Positions 26,921-35,771 of a stretch of 64,000 nt of DNA are shown here, in pieces. Both the position numbers and the translations under genes were made by a program. The notes below the pieces were generated by a model, which was not told the origin of the DNA, made no database searches, and was given only the letters and a program-made list of their open reading frames with translations. The DNA comes from Cyanobacteria bacterium SZAS-4. GTDB taxonomy: Bacteria; Cyanobacteriota; Vampirovibrionia; Obscuribacterales; Obscuribacteraceae. The stretch covers positions 119,779 through 183,778 of the forward strand of contig JAFEAT010000004.1 in NCBI GenBank assembly GCA_018266255.1. The letters run 5' to 3'. The stretch's first letter is position 1, and each line of letters begins with the position of its first letter.

Positions 26921-27577
26921 TTATGTGGTCGCTTCGGTCGGAGCCTGAAGTCCTTGAAGCAGCATATCCAACCAACGCAAGACTGCTGGTTCGAGTGCTC
27001 CGGGCTTACGGGCGTTATTTAGCCAACAACGCTTTCCATGTATGTAGAATCCGAAAATCATCTCACTCAATTCAGCAGCATCCAAATCTGCTCGAAGCTG
27101 ACCCGCTTTCTGTGCAGCTTCAACGACAGCGGATACGGGACGACGTAGTGCGCCCCGAAGCACAGAAGGTGGATGGTCAGGATTTTTCAGAGAGGCAGCG
27201 CGATTCATATAGATCTGAGAGATAAAGATTACTGCCAATTCTTCGTTCTCTTCGGTCCATCTGGCGTCTCGAACCATCAAGTCTCTCAGCACTTCTAGCG
27301 GAGGCTTTCCTGACGTTAATTCGCCGATCACATACTCTTCCAACTGACTGGTCATCGCTCTGCGTAATTCGATTACGAGATCTTCTTTGGATTTGAAGTG
27401 GTAATAGAAAGTGCCTTTAACTACGTCTGCCGCATGACAAATTTCATCGATGGAAGTAGCATCAAATCCACGAATCGAAAAGAGCTTGCCTGCCGCATCA
27501 ATGATTGCCTGGCGGGTCAGAGCTTTTTTCTTCTCTCGGCGTCCTGGTTGCTCTACTACTGTTGACGACCTGTCCAT
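26921..27577 (-). CDS. TetR-family transcriptional regulator
   Basis: 218 residues. The N-terminal helix-turn-helix ALTRQAIIDAAGKLFSIRGFDATSIDEICHAADVVKGTFYYHFKSKEDLV is a textbook TetR DNA-binding domain. The remaining ~150 residues form a helical ligand-binding part that is not assignable. I chose the ATG at 27577 over the first in-frame start at 27679, because the extra 34 residues are unlike the family and overlap a palindrome (27649-27673) that looks like its own operator. It lies upstream of, and on the same strand as, the marR-efflux operon, about 340 bases away. Confidence 0.88.
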   Translation of the reverse strand: MDRSSTVVEQPGRREKKKALTRQAIIDAAGKLFSIRGFDATSIDEICHAADVVKGTFYYHFKSKEDLVIELRRAMTSQLEEYVIGELTSGKPPLEVLRDLMVRDARWTEENEELAVIFISQIYMNRAASLKNPDHPPSVLRGALRRPVSAVVEAAQKAGQLRADLDAAELSEMIFGFYIHGKRCWLNNARKPGALEPAVLRWLDMLLQGLQAPTEATT

Positions 27578-27648
27578 TTTTTCGTTATACCGTGATCTTG
27601 AGAGTCCGCTGTGTTGGCACTGTTCGATTATACCGATGAATTGCAATT

Positions 27649-27673
27649 GTGTCAGCAGAGCTTGCCTGCTGAC
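27649..27673. promoter_or_regulatory. candidate TetR operator palindrome
   Basis: TGTCAGCAG and CTGCTGACA are perfect 9-bp arms around a 7-base spacer, 72 bases upstream of the TetR start. Size and position fit an autoregulatory operator. There is no T-run. Confidence 0.5.
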
Positions 27674-27824
27674 ATGCAAATCTAAGGTTTAACGCACTAG
27701 AAAACCACCAAGTAGCGGCACTGCGAAAAGACGGCCTCGCCAACCACAACTGGAAGTGGCGCCATTTCCTAGCGCACCACCAACGGTGCACGTTGATTTC
27801 TTCTAAATGGAAAAGATTTCGGTC

Positions 27825-28514
27825 CTAACGGTTTGCGACGATGACCGCGTTGCAGCCTTTGTCTTTTGCAGTAATCAAAGCCTCACATGCAGCTTCGAGC
27901 AGACCTTGAGGCTCGTTGCTGTGAGCAGGATAACTTGCAACAGCCAAAGTAGCCGTTACCTTAATAGGTTTCTTTGTCTTAGGATCTTCGATTTCCAGCA
28001 TTGAAACTCTGCGACGAACGCGCTCAGCGACTACGGCAGCGCCTTCGGCATCAGTTTCATGCAGTACCGTCACTAACTCTTCCCCGCCCCATCTTGCAGG
28101 CATGTCGATTTCTCGAACCGAACTCTTCAAGATTTTTGCGACTTCAATCAACACGAGATCACCGACCTCATGTCCATATCTTAGATTGATATCGCGTAGA
28201 TGATCGATATCGATCAGCATCAACGACAACGAATACCCGAGTCTTAGTGCACGCTTGAGTGAATGTGTAAGGTGCTCTTTAAAGATGTGACGATTAGGCA
28301 GATCTGTGAGAACATCAGTTCCCATCAATTCTTGCAATCGAGCCTCTGAGTTCGACAGCTGATGACGAAGACGGTCTATCTCGCGGTCTTTTTCTCGCAC
28401 TGAACGTTCGAGTAGAACATTCTGGCTCTGTAATTTTCGTAGGTTCCCTTCTACCTGGCGATGACGTGTCTGACCATGAAAGTTCTGCAGCATTTGTGTG
28501 AACTGAGCCTTCAT
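27825..28514 (-). CDS. diguanylate cyclase (GGDEF domain) with coiled-coil N-terminus
   Basis: 229 residues. Residues 1-65 form a charged coiled coil (QSQNVLLERSVREKDREIDRLRHQLSNSEARL). A GGDEF domain follows, starting DVLTDLPNRHIF. The active-site loop is RWGGEEL, a functional-type variant of GGDEF/GGEEF. The product-inhibition site RxxD (REID) lies exactly five residues before it. It should make cyclic di-GMP in the cytoplasm. There is no membrane segment or sensory domain, so dimerisation through the coiled coil is likely. The C-terminus is normal for the domain. A GGGGGA ribosome site lies 5 bases before the ATG, with a palindrome just upstream. Confidence 0.92.
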   Translation of the reverse strand: MKAQFTQMLQNFHGQTRHRQVEGNLRKLQSQNVLLERSVREKDREIDRLRHQLSNSEARLQELMGTDVLTDLPNRHIFKEHLTHSLKRALRLGYSLSLMLIDIDHLRDINLRYGHEVGDLVLIEVAKILKSSVREIDMPARWGGEELVTVLHETDAEGAAVVAERVRRRVSMLEIEDPKTKKPIKVTATLAVASYPAHSNEPQGLLEAACEALITAKDKGCNAVIVANR

Positions 28515-28530
28515 TTAATCCCCCAATTTC

Positions 28531-28545
28531 GCCAATGATTGGCGA
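28531..28545. promoter_or_regulatory. 15-bp palindrome in the leader of the diguanylate cyclase gene
   Basis: CGCCAAT-G-ATTGGCG, perfect 7-bp arms around one base, centred 24 bases before the ATG and next to the ribosome site. It could be an operator. The one-base centre makes a stable RNA hairpin unlikely. Confidence 0.4.
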
Positions 28546-28780
28546 CTTTCCGCACGATTTCTATTAGCCGACTATCATTAATCAATCGCTATACAGGAAA
28601 TATCCTTATGAGGACTTAATGCCTGGAGCAATATTCTAGAAACGTGCTGGCAAGCCAGCTATCTTTCAATTTGTGCACGACGTATATATCGTTTTGACTC
28701 GAAAGATCTTATGATCGACGGGTTTATATTAGCTCAAATTAGGAATTAAGACTAGAAAACAGTGGGAGAAACCGCAAGGT

Positions 28781-30184
28781 TTAATTTATCGGGACTCGAT
28801 TCAATTCCACGTTGTTAATGCGGTCTAACAATACAAGCCAGTATTTATGCTGCTTTCCATCGACATCGAAGGCAACGACTAAATTCTCAGTTGTATTCGG
28901 TTTGACTTTTTTCTTTAACAAAGTGCCACCGCCGTTCAACAAACCATCCGGGTAATACACCTCTTCTGTGTCTGATACCACTCGCATATCCGAGAAGCCG
29001 TATTCATGAGGAGTTCTATTGTTGACGGTCAAATTCAGAGTAAGCAATTTAGATCTGTTGTCGCCATATGGATCTTTCGAAAATCCACTTTTGTTTATCA
29101 GTACGTCAAAGCCGGGCAGTCTGGCAATTGGTTTTGCAGATGGAATCAGATTGCCATCAAAACCAGGCAGGCTGACAGGTTGAGCAATTACCAACTTCAT
29201 CTGCTCGCCTGGAACAATCGCTGAAATTGAACCCTTTCGTTTTGCAGCCCCAATCAATCCGACAGTGCCACCAATCGCGGCACCAACTCCTACCGAGATT
29301 CCGTAAGTAGAAATCGCGGTACCGATACCACCAAATTGAACAGCCAGTATCGATCCACCAAGAGCGCCCAAGCCCACGTGTCCGCTATCGATAGCCAAAT
29401 GTTTTGCAATTGCCTTCGCCTTCGAATTTTTGCTTGAGATGTGCGCATCGAACGGCACTTCTAGCTGGCGATCGGGACTGACTAATTTATCAAATTGAAC
29501 CGTAACAAAACCATCTATGCCACCACGTTTTGGTGGAGCCGCAGCAGTCACCATTCCGTGCATATACCAACCACCGGGCACAGCGACTTCGCTTGGACCG
29601 CGCACGTTGTTGCCGACGCGAACCCAAACTTCGTCGCCTTTTACATTCACATTGGAATTTATATTGACGAGGCTTACTAGATTAATCGTGGTGCCTTTTG
29701 GCAAATCCTGAACCTTGTCGTACATCAAGGGCGACTTTTGACTTGCATGTGTGACGCTTCCCTTGAGGAGATGAGCTTCGTTGGCCGCACGCTTAGATTC
29801 TTCCTCTGATGGCTTATTCGCTTTGAATGGCTCTGGAGTAGCGTCTGTGGCTGATTCCACAACGGTGCTCGGTAAAGGCGCCGTGGGCGAAGCGGAATTT
29901 GGAGCGTTCGTTGAAGTGGAGGCGGTGGCAGAAGTGGATTCGCCAAAAGTGGATTGGCCGGAAGTGGACTTGCCGGAAGTGGACACATGTTCCGGAATTG
30001 CTGCGTGACCGTGAATGGCAGCCTTGGCCAACTCGAAGTCTGTCGCTTTCGTATGCGATTTGTTGGCAGCGACCGCGGAGAGCGGCATGACCAAAGCATT
30101 GCTAGCCAGTGATGCTGTTAGAGACACAGTCAGAGATGCTGCCAGAATATTGCGCACAGACGGCGCCAATCGTTTCAATAACAC
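28781..30184 (-). CDS. exported protein with repeat linker and glycine-rich segment
   Basis: 467 residues, GTG start with GAGG about 9 bases upstream. A signal peptide (about 1-40, ending AVAAN) is followed by a Ser/Thr/Ala linker with pentapeptide repeats of the STSGK/STSGQ/STFGE type (about 65-90). A beta-rich region follows, with RGGIDGFVTVQFDKLVSPDRQLEVPF. A glycine-rich hydrophobic stretch resembling glycine zippers comes next (GLGALGGSILAVQFGGIGTAIS, then GVGAAIGGTVGLIG, about 265-310). A C-terminal Ig-like fold with LTLNLTVNNRTPHEYGFSDM resembles DUF4352-type domains. Membrane or envelope association is likely. No enzyme motif is seen. Confidence 0.8.
   Translation of the reverse strand: MLLKRLAPSVRNILAASLTVSLTASLASNALVMPLSAVAANKSHTKATDFELAKAAIHGHAAIPEHVSTSGKSTSGQSTFGESTSATASTSTNAPNSASPTAPLPSTVVESATDATPEPFKANKPSEEESKRAANEAHLLKGSVTHASQKSPLMYDKVQDLPKGTTINLVSLVNINSNVNVKGDEVWVRVGNNVRGPSEVAVPGGWYMHGMVTAAAPPKRGGIDGFVTVQFDKLVSPDRQLEVPFDAHISSKNSKAKAIAKHLAIDSGHVGLGALGGSILAVQFGGIGTAISTYGISVGVGAAIGGTVGLIGAAKRKGSISAIVPGEQMKLVIAQPVSLPGFDGNLIPSAKPIARLPGFDVLINKSGFSKDPYGDNRSKLLTLNLTVNNRTPHEYGFSDMRVVSDTEEVYYPDGLLNGGGTLLKKKVKPNTTENLVVAFDVDGKQHKYWLVLLDRINNVELNRVPIN
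29931..29990. repeat. four 15-bp minisatellite units
   Basis: The unit GAAGTGGA(T/C)TxGCC(A/G) is repeated four times in frame. On the minus strand it encodes the pentapeptide repeats STxGx in the secreted protein's linker. Confidence 0.8.
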
Positions 30185-30212
30185 TAATCCAGACCTCTCA
30201 AGCTATTGGATC

Positions 30213-30920
30213 TTAGCTCTTCTTCTTGGAAAATAGATTTTTGACTTGTGTTAAAAAACCACTCTTTGCCTTGGATTGCTCCGCCGTCTTAGTCAATGCG
30301 CGTATCTTCGCCTCTAAAACCTTTGCTTCATTATCTTTAGGATTGACTCGCAATGCCGCTTGCACTTCGGTCATCGCCAGAGTCTTCCAGCCCCGCGCAA
30401 TATAAATTTCGGCTAGTTTGTTGTGGTATTTAGGCTCCTGCGGAACCAGTCGAATCGCCTCTTTCATGGCTGTTTCAGCCTCTTGAAACTTCTTGCGGCG
30501 AAACAAATCATCGGCGCGGCTGACGTGCTTGTTCGCCCACTTTATATTGATGTTCTCGTCTTCCGCGGCTCCCTGAGAATCTCGCGACGGCATCATGCGA
30601 ATCGTGTCTTTGCGCTGTTTAGCGCTTGGCTCAGTCGAGTCAGACGCGTCGCCAGCTTCAGATTGCACTGGCGTACGGTTTTTCTTCAACTCTCGCAACG
30701 TGTCGTACTCTGAACGCCTCTGGGCATCCCCCACAATATCGTGAGCCCGCGTCACTTTGGCAAACTCAGTCTGAGCGGTCGCTCGCTGCTCCGCGTCGTT
30801 GGGAAAGCGATCTGGATGCAATTTCTTAGCCAGGCGCAAATAGGCCTTGCGAATCTCTTCAGGCGGGGCTTCCTGGTCGACTCCTAAAATGGCGTAAAAG
30901 TCTTCGTCGAACTCCTGCAT
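30213..30920 (-). CDS. DnaJ-domain protein with TPR region
   Basis: 235 residues. The J-domain (about 5-72) reads DFYAILGVDQEAPPEEIRKAYLRLAKKLHPDRFPNDAEQR, with the HPD tripeptide needed to stimulate an Hsp70. The typical DnaJ Gly/Phe and zinc-finger parts are absent. A polar linker is followed by TPR-like helices (ADDLFRRKKFQEAETAMKEAIRLVPQEPKYHNKLAEIYIARG) and a basic tail (FSKKKS). It is a specialised J-protein that should deliver clients bound by the TPRs to DnaK. It is divergent from clpB across a palindrome-bearing gap, so shared stress control is plausible. Confidence 0.9.
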   Translation of the reverse strand: MQEFDEDFYAILGVDQEAPPEEIRKAYLRLAKKLHPDRFPNDAEQRATAQTEFAKVTRAHDIVGDAQRRSEYDTLRELKKNRTPVQSEAGDASDSTEPSAKQRKDTIRMMPSRDSQGAAEDENINIKWANKHVSRADDLFRRKKFQEAETAMKEAIRLVPQEPKYHNKLAEIYIARGWKTLAMTEVQAALRVNPKDNEAKVLEAKIRALTKTAEQSKAKSGFLTQVKNLFSKKKS

Positions 30921-31246
30921 AACTTCCCATAATTGGCGCCGGCTCAGACAACTGAACTTGCAAACCGATCTAGTAACAAGATCATATCTTACGTCCTAAT
31001 CGACATACGATGTCATCCAGTCGTCATACGATTATCCTTATCCGAGGATAATCTATGCGGCAAGACTCCCCCTTGTAGTTACAGAAAACTCAAAAAAATG
31101 AACCTATAAATAAATTGTGGAAATTATGAAGGGGCTATCACAACTGCCCCATAATAAATTCTATCGAGAGCGAAAACCGCCTGGATTTCGGTGCTCAAAC
31201 ACAGATTGTTCCTCGGATAAGTATTACCCAGCGAAGTTGGTGATTA
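30921..31246. other. divergent intergenic region between the DnaJ-TPR gene and clpB
   Basis: No gene seen. It holds two direct repeats CATACGAT (31004 and 31025, 21 bases apart). The second runs into an inverted repeat GATTATCCT-TATCCG-AGGATAATC at 31030-31053. A weaker GGGGC/GCCCC pair spans 31131-31150. No CIRCE element (TTAGCACTC-N9-GAGTGCTAA) is present. Confidence 0.6.
31030..31053. promoter_or_regulatory. candidate operator upstream of clpB
   Basis: Perfect 9-bp arms GATTATCCT and AGGATAATC with a 6-base spacer, about 190 bases from clpB and 110 bases from the DnaJ-TPR start. It overlaps the second of two CATACGAT direct repeats. Confidence 0.45.
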
Positions 31247-33889
31247 ATGAACCTTGATAAATTCACACACAAAGCGCAGGAAGCGATTACGAATTGCCGC
31301 ACCATTCTGGGGCGATTTGGACAAAGTCAGGTGACACCTGAAATCGTGCTCCTGGCGATTTTGGAACAAGAAGAAGGCGTCGCTAGCAAAATCCTTGAAA
31401 GATTGGACGCCAAACCTGCTGTCGTGATTGAAGAAGTAAGCCAATACCTGCAAATGCAGCCAAAAGGCTCAGCCGTCAACATGAGCAAAGACGAGATACA
31501 TGTATCCAATAAATTGATGCAGGTCCTCGAGGTGGCCACAAAGGAAGCTGAGCGCCTCAAAGATGAGTTCATCAGCGTCGAGCATTTATTGCTGGCGTTA
31601 TCAGATGAGACCAAAAATCAGTCCGGCACAATCCTGAAGTCGCACGGAGCCACCCGAGATCGCATTCTAAAGGTGCTCACGGCGATCCGCGGCAAGCAGC
31701 GCGTCACCAGTCAGGACCCAGAAGCGACGTATGAAGCTCTTTCACGCTACGGTAAAGATTTGACGGAAATGGCGTCGAAGGGCAAATTAGACCCGGTGAT
31801 TGGCCGCGACGATGAAATCAGGCGCGTTATGCAAGTGCTCTCGCGCAGAACGAAAAACAATCCCGTTCTAGTTGGTGAGCCCGGCGTCGGGAAAACAGCC
31901 ATCGCGGAGGGACTTGCACAACGCATCACCAAAGGTGATGTACCTGAAGGACTGAAAGACAAGAAATTGATTGCGCTGGATATGGGCTCGTTGATCGCCG
32001 GCGCAAAATATCGAGGCGAATTCGAAGAGCGATTGAAAGCAGTCTTGAAAGAAGTGACTGAAGCGCAAGGACAAATTATTCTGTTCATCGACGAATTGCA
32101 CACAGTCGTCGGCGCCGGCTCAAGCGGCGAAGGCTCGATGGATGCTGGCAATTTGCTCAAGCCCCCCCTGGCCCGCGGAGAGTTGCACTGTATCGGTGCC
32201 ACCACTTTGGATGAGTATCGCAAGCACGTCGAGAAAGATCCGGCGTTGGAAAGACGATTCCAAACCGTATTAGTGGATGAGCCCTCAGTCGAAGAATCCA
32301 TCTCTATTCTGCGCGGATTGAAAGAACGGTATGAAGTGCACCACGGTGTTCGAATTAAGGATTCGGCGCTGGTTGGAGCGGCCGTGCTTTCCGATCGATA
32401 TATCACGGACCGGTCATTACCGGACAAAGCGATTGACCTTGTCGACGAAGCGGCTGCTCGCATGAGAATCGAAATCGACTCGATGCCAACCGAGTTGGAT
32501 GAACTCGAACGTCGACGCGTGCAGTTAGAAATTGAAAGAGAAGCACTGAAGAAAGAATCAGATGTGGCTTCTAAAGACAGATTGGAAAGGCTAGAGAAAG
32601 AGCTGGCAGATCTGAAAGAGCGGGCGGATATGCTGCGCGCTCAGTGGCAAACTGAAAAAGAAGCACTCAATCGCGTGCAAGTTCTGAAGGCTGATATTGA
32701 GCAAACGAACTTCGAAATCGAGCGCGCCGAGCGCGAGACGGACCTGCAGAAGGCTGCTGAGCTCAAATATGGAAAGTTGATCGAACTGGATAAGCAACTG
32801 AAAAAAGAAGAAGAAGTCTTCAACCATAAAAAAGGAAGTCGATTACTGAAAGAGGAAATCGACGAAGAAGACATTGCCGAAATCGTTTCGAAATGGACCG
32901 GAATTCCTGTCACTAAGTTGCTCGAAGGCGAAGTGCAAAAATTACTTCACCTGGAAGAGCATCTGCACAAACGCGTTATCGGACAAAACGAGGCAATCGA
33001 AGTAGTATCGAATGCAGTGCGCAGAGCGCGTGCCGGTTTGAAAGATCCAAACAGACCGATCGGTAGTTTCTTGTTCCTGGGACCAACCGGGGTAGGAAAA
33101 ACGGAGCTTGCAAAAGCACTGGCAGAGTACCTCTTCGATGACGAGAACGCCATGGTGCGCATCGACATGTCAGAGTATCAAGAACGCCACACGGTGGCGC
33201 GCTTGATTGGTGCACCGCCTGGATATATCGGCTTCGACGAAGGCGGTCAGTTGACCGAAGCAGTGCGCCGACGTGCCTATTCATGCGTACTTTTCGATGA
33301 AATCGAGAAAGCGCACAGCGACGTCTTCAACGTTCTACTGCAAGTTTTGGATGAAGGTCACCTGACCGATTCAAAAGGCCGCCATGTGGACTTCAAGAAT
33401 ACGGTTCTTGTTATGACATCTAACATTGGTAGCCAACACATTCTCGACTACCAGTTGAAAGCTGCCATCGAAGGCGACAGCTGTTATCCAGAAATGAAAG
33501 AGAAGGTAATAGGCGCCCTGCGCGAACATTTCAAGCCAGAGTTCCTGAACAGAATCGATGAAACTGTTGTCTTCCACGCCCTCACGCAGGAGGAACTGAA
33601 GCAGATTGTCGACATCCAGTTGAAGACTTTGAACAAGAGACTCGTGGATCGCAAGATTATCCTCGAGCCTACGGATGCGGCTTGCGAATGGCTGTCTCGC
33701 ACAGGATACGACCCCATATACGGTGCACGCCCACTGAAGAGACTGATTCAGAAAGACATCGAAAATCCACTCGCTCTGAGGATGCTGAAAGGCGACTTCA
33801 TGGATGGAGATAGGATCCAGATCGATTCAGATGGAGACGGGCTGACCTTCAATAAGCAACCAGCTCTGGTGGCGGCTGCAGTCAGTTAG
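31247..33889 (+). CDS. clpB: ATP-dependent chaperone ClpB
   Basis: 880 residues, the Hsp100 disaggregase that works with DnaK/DnaJ to rescue aggregated proteins. An N-terminal Clp repeat domain (about 1-145) is followed by AAA-1 with Walker [16 protein letters not shown] and Walker [17 protein letters not shown] long coiled-coil M-domain spans about 405-530, which separates ClpB from ClpA and ClpC. AAA-2 has [31 protein letters not shown] and the sensor-2 GARPLKR. No ClpP-binding loop is evident. The length is slightly above the usual ~860. It is probably heat- or stress-induced together with the divergent J-protein. Confidence 0.96.
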   Translation: MNLDKFTHKAQEAITNCRTILGRFGQSQVTPEIVLLAILEQEEGVASKILERLDAKPAVVIEEVSQYLQMQPKGSAVNMSKDEIHVSNKLMQVLEVATKEAERLKDEFISVEHLLLALSDETKNQSGTILKSHGATRDRILKVLTAIRGKQRVTSQDPEATYEALSRYGKDLTEMASKGKLDPVIGRDDEIRRVMQVLSRRTKNNPVLVGEPGVGKTAIAEGLAQRITKGDVPEGLKDKKLIALDMGSLIAGAKYRGEFEERLKAVLKEVTEAQGQIILFIDELHTVVGAGSSGEGSMDAGNLLKPPLARGELHCIGATTLDEYRKHVEKDPALERRFQTVLVDEPSVEESISILRGLKERYEVHHGVRIKDSALVGAAVLSDRYITDRSLPDKAIDLVDEAAARMRIEIDSMPTELDELERRRVQLEIEREALKKESDVASKDRLERLEKELADLKERADMLRAQWQTEKEALNRVQVLKADIEQTNFEIERAERETDLQKAAELKYGKLIELDKQLKKEEEVFNHKKGSRLLKEEIDEEDIAEIVSKWTGIPVTKLLEGEVQKLLHLEEHLHKRVIGQNEAIEVVSNAVRRARAGLKDPNRPIGSFLFLGPTGVGKTELAKALAEYLFDDENAMVRIDMSEYQERHTVARLIGAPPGYIGFDEGGQLTEAVRRRAYSCVLFDEIEKAHSDVFNVLLQVLDEGHLTDSKGRHVDFKNTVLVMTSNIGSQHILDYQLKAAIEGDSCYPEMKEKVIGALREHFKPEFLNRIDETVVFHALTQEELKQIVDIQLKTLNKRLVDRKIILEPTDAACEWLSRTGYDPIYGARPLKRLIQKDIENPLALRMLKGDFMDGDRIQIDSDGDGLTFNKQPALVAAAVS

Positions 33890-33937
33890 GACTAGCGGTG
33901 CCAGGTCTCTTAAATTATCGGCAACCGTATATTAAAA

Positions 33938-34567
33938 CTAGCGGTGGTCGGTTTCCGGAATTTCGATCTCCGGTAATTGCGCATCACCGATAACGTCGAT
34001 CTCCATCTCTGTGGAGCCTTCAAGCTCTGAGAAGTGGCTGTTGGTAATCTCGATTTTCTTGTGCCCAGGCGTCAAGATCATCGTGAACGTGCCATTGCGC
34101 CCAGTGATAGCGAGCCCGCCATCATAGACCTTTTTGCCATCGGCATTTGAATCCATCGAGATGGCTCTCAGTCCGACGCCCTTTAAGCCCTTCTTTCCAG
34201 AAACGACTCTGCCTGTAATAGTGAAGCCGCGCTGCAGCGTAAGCAGGAAGTTCCGGTTGGTATCACCCGGGATATTTTCAATCACGGCGCAGGCGTAATG
34301 AGTATCCATATTAGGCAGAACCTGGAGAGTACATTTTCGACAAAGAGTATGCTTGAAACTAAAACCGCCGCGTTCACCGGTGACTCCGCTTGAAAGCTGA
34401 ACGCCAGTTTGATTCAAGAGAATAACTTGCACTCCAGGCATCGGCTTCTTGGCCGCGGTGCTAATGGTGCCCGATATGATCGGTGTTGGCTCGTCTTCAG
34501 CAAATACTGACGGGATAAAGACAAAAGCGAATGCGAAAATCCAAAGTGGTATCGATGCGTTTTTCAA
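33938..34567 (-). CDS. exported protein with two carboxypeptidase-regulatory-like folds
   Basis: 209 residues. A signal peptide (SIPLWIFAFAFVFIPSVFA) is followed by two beta-sandwich units. The first (about 30-110) has ISGTISTAAKKPMPGVQVILLNQTG and GGFSFKH. The second (about 115-205) has FTITGRVVSGKKGLKGVGLRAIS and GRNGTFTMIL. These match the CarboxypepD_reg type found in envelope and adhesion proteins. The start is a TTG that overlaps the upstream gene's stop (TTGA). No ATG is available near the signal peptide. Function unknown. Confidence 0.8.
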   Translation of the reverse strand: MKNASIPLWIFAFAFVFIPSVFAEDEPTPIISGTISTAAKKPMPGVQVILLNQTGVQLSSGVTGERGGFSFKHTLCRKCTLQVLPNMDTHYACAVIENIPGDTNRNFLLTLQRGFTITGRVVSGKKGLKGVGLRAISMDSNADGKKVYDGGLAITGRNGTFTMILTPGHKKIEITNSHFSELEGSTEMEIDVIGDAQLPEIEIPETDHR

Positions 34568-35661
34568 GATGAAGCTCTACCAATTGCCCGAGAAATGTCC
34601 ATTGTACTTAAATTCTCCAATTGCTTCACGACATTGATAAAATGCAGCGCCGTGCGGTCTTCCAGCTCGCGTTCTAGAAACCAGGTCAAACAAATCGCCG
34701 CCGCGACATGCATATATGGAATCAGGAAAGTCAGGTCGAATTCTGCGCGATTAAAAAGATATCCGTGCAAAAAAGCTTGCAGTTTCTCCCTGTCGATCAT
34801 TCCATCTCGACACTCGCATATTGGTCCGAAATCATACGCAGGCTCTCGTCCCGCGGACGTCAGTTGAGCATCGTCCGTAGGGTCGGTCCAATCGGTGCAA
34901 AACATCACCAGCGCGTAAGCCAGATCGTAAGTCGCATCTTCGAAATTGAGATACTCAAAATCAATGACGGCTACGACGGTTCCATCGCGAAACAATAGAT
35001 TGCCTGGATGAAAGTCCCCATGCACCAATTGGCCAGACAAAACTTCGGTAGCGGATTCGTTTTCTCGAATTAGCATAAGCGCCTTTGACACCACGGGTGC
35101 AACCAGCTTCCACTGGTCAATAAATTTCGGCGATTTAGAGAAGGACTCCTCTAGCCGCTTTTCCAGATAGCACAAAACGGATTTGTCGCCCTTGCGTTTT
35201 TCCTGGACGGAAGGATTTTCGGATACGAATTGACGCAGCGCCTGATGAAGACTTGATAGCGCCAGTCCAGATTGTTCGCACACTTCTTTTGACCAGGTCG
35301 GTTTGGTCCACTCGAACACAGGATCCGCTTCGATGTACGATGAAAGCCACCACTTCTGCTCCCCACTCCTGAAAAAATCTTCGCCAGAGCGGGTTTGAAT
35401 AATGCGCTGCATGAACCTGAACCCGCACCGCTCCGTCCAATGCAGAAACTGGTTGTGCAAATCGATTGCTGCGGCAATTTCGGTGCGGAAGGGACGAAGA
35501 ACGTAAGAGGCGCCCGATTTGGTCGTGATTTGATAGACAGAATCGGAATCTCCCGCATGCGACCGCAACGAGGGCAGACCAGCGACATTCAAGATTTCAG
35601 GCAATTCATAATGGGCTTTGATTGTGTCAACTAGTGTGCCGAAGAAGGAGATTGTTGACAT
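34564..35661 (-). CDS. aminoglycoside-phosphotransferase-fold kinase
   Basis: 365 residues of the APH/choline kinase-like fold. The catalytic loop is LVHGDFHPGNLLF, and the metal-binding Asp is in VIDFEYLNFEDATYDLAYAL. The N-lobe has YQITTKSGASYVLRPFR. Related proteins phosphorylate small hydroxylated compounds such as homoserine, hydroxylysine or aminoglycosides. Nothing here fixes the substrate, and I would not call it a resistance gene. The ATG at 35661 is preferred over a TTG at 35727. It is head-to-head with dusB and overlaps the exported-protein gene by 4 bases. Confidence 0.87.
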   Translation of the reverse strand: MSTISFFGTLVDTIKAHYELPEILNVAGLPSLRSHAGDSDSVYQITTKSGASYVLRPFRTEIAAAIDLHNQFLHWTERCGFRFMQRIIQTRSGEDFFRSGEQKWWLSSYIEADPVFEWTKPTWSKEVCEQSGLALSSLHQALRQFVSENPSVQEKRKGDKSVLCYLEKRLEESFSKSPKFIDQWKLVAPVVSKALMLIRENESATEVLSGQLVHGDFHPGNLLFRDGTVVAVIDFEYLNFEDATYDLAYALVMFCTDWTDPTDDAQLTSAGREPAYDFGPICECRDGMIDREKLQAFLHGYLFNRAEFDLTFLIPYMHVAAAICLTWFLERELEDRTALHFINVVKQLENLSTMDISRAIGRASS

Positions 35662-35771
35662 TCCGCGCCGCCGTTCTTGTAATATAAAATGAGCGCTTCG
35701 GGCGCTTGACTGACTCAGAGCACGCAATTGCGTCGCCCACTTTCGTCTTTACAGGTTACACCGGCACCATT

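Noticed and set aside
27585..27791. 68-codon frame between the TetR and diguanylate cyclase genes
   Set aside because: Trp/Arg-rich, no ribosome site, and it overlaps the palindrome that better fits an operator.
30921..31246. CIRCE/HrcA element before clpB
   Set aside because: No TTAGCACTC-type arms. The inverted repeat present has a different sequence and a 6-base spacer.
31747..32463. 238-codon minus-strand open frame within clpB
   Set aside because: Antisense shadow of the AAA-1 domain. Its Ser/Pro-rich translation has no motif.
34564..35661. Aminoglycoside resistance gene
   Set aside because: Only the general APH fold is shown. The context has no resistance or mobile elements, so substrate and phenotype cannot be claimed.
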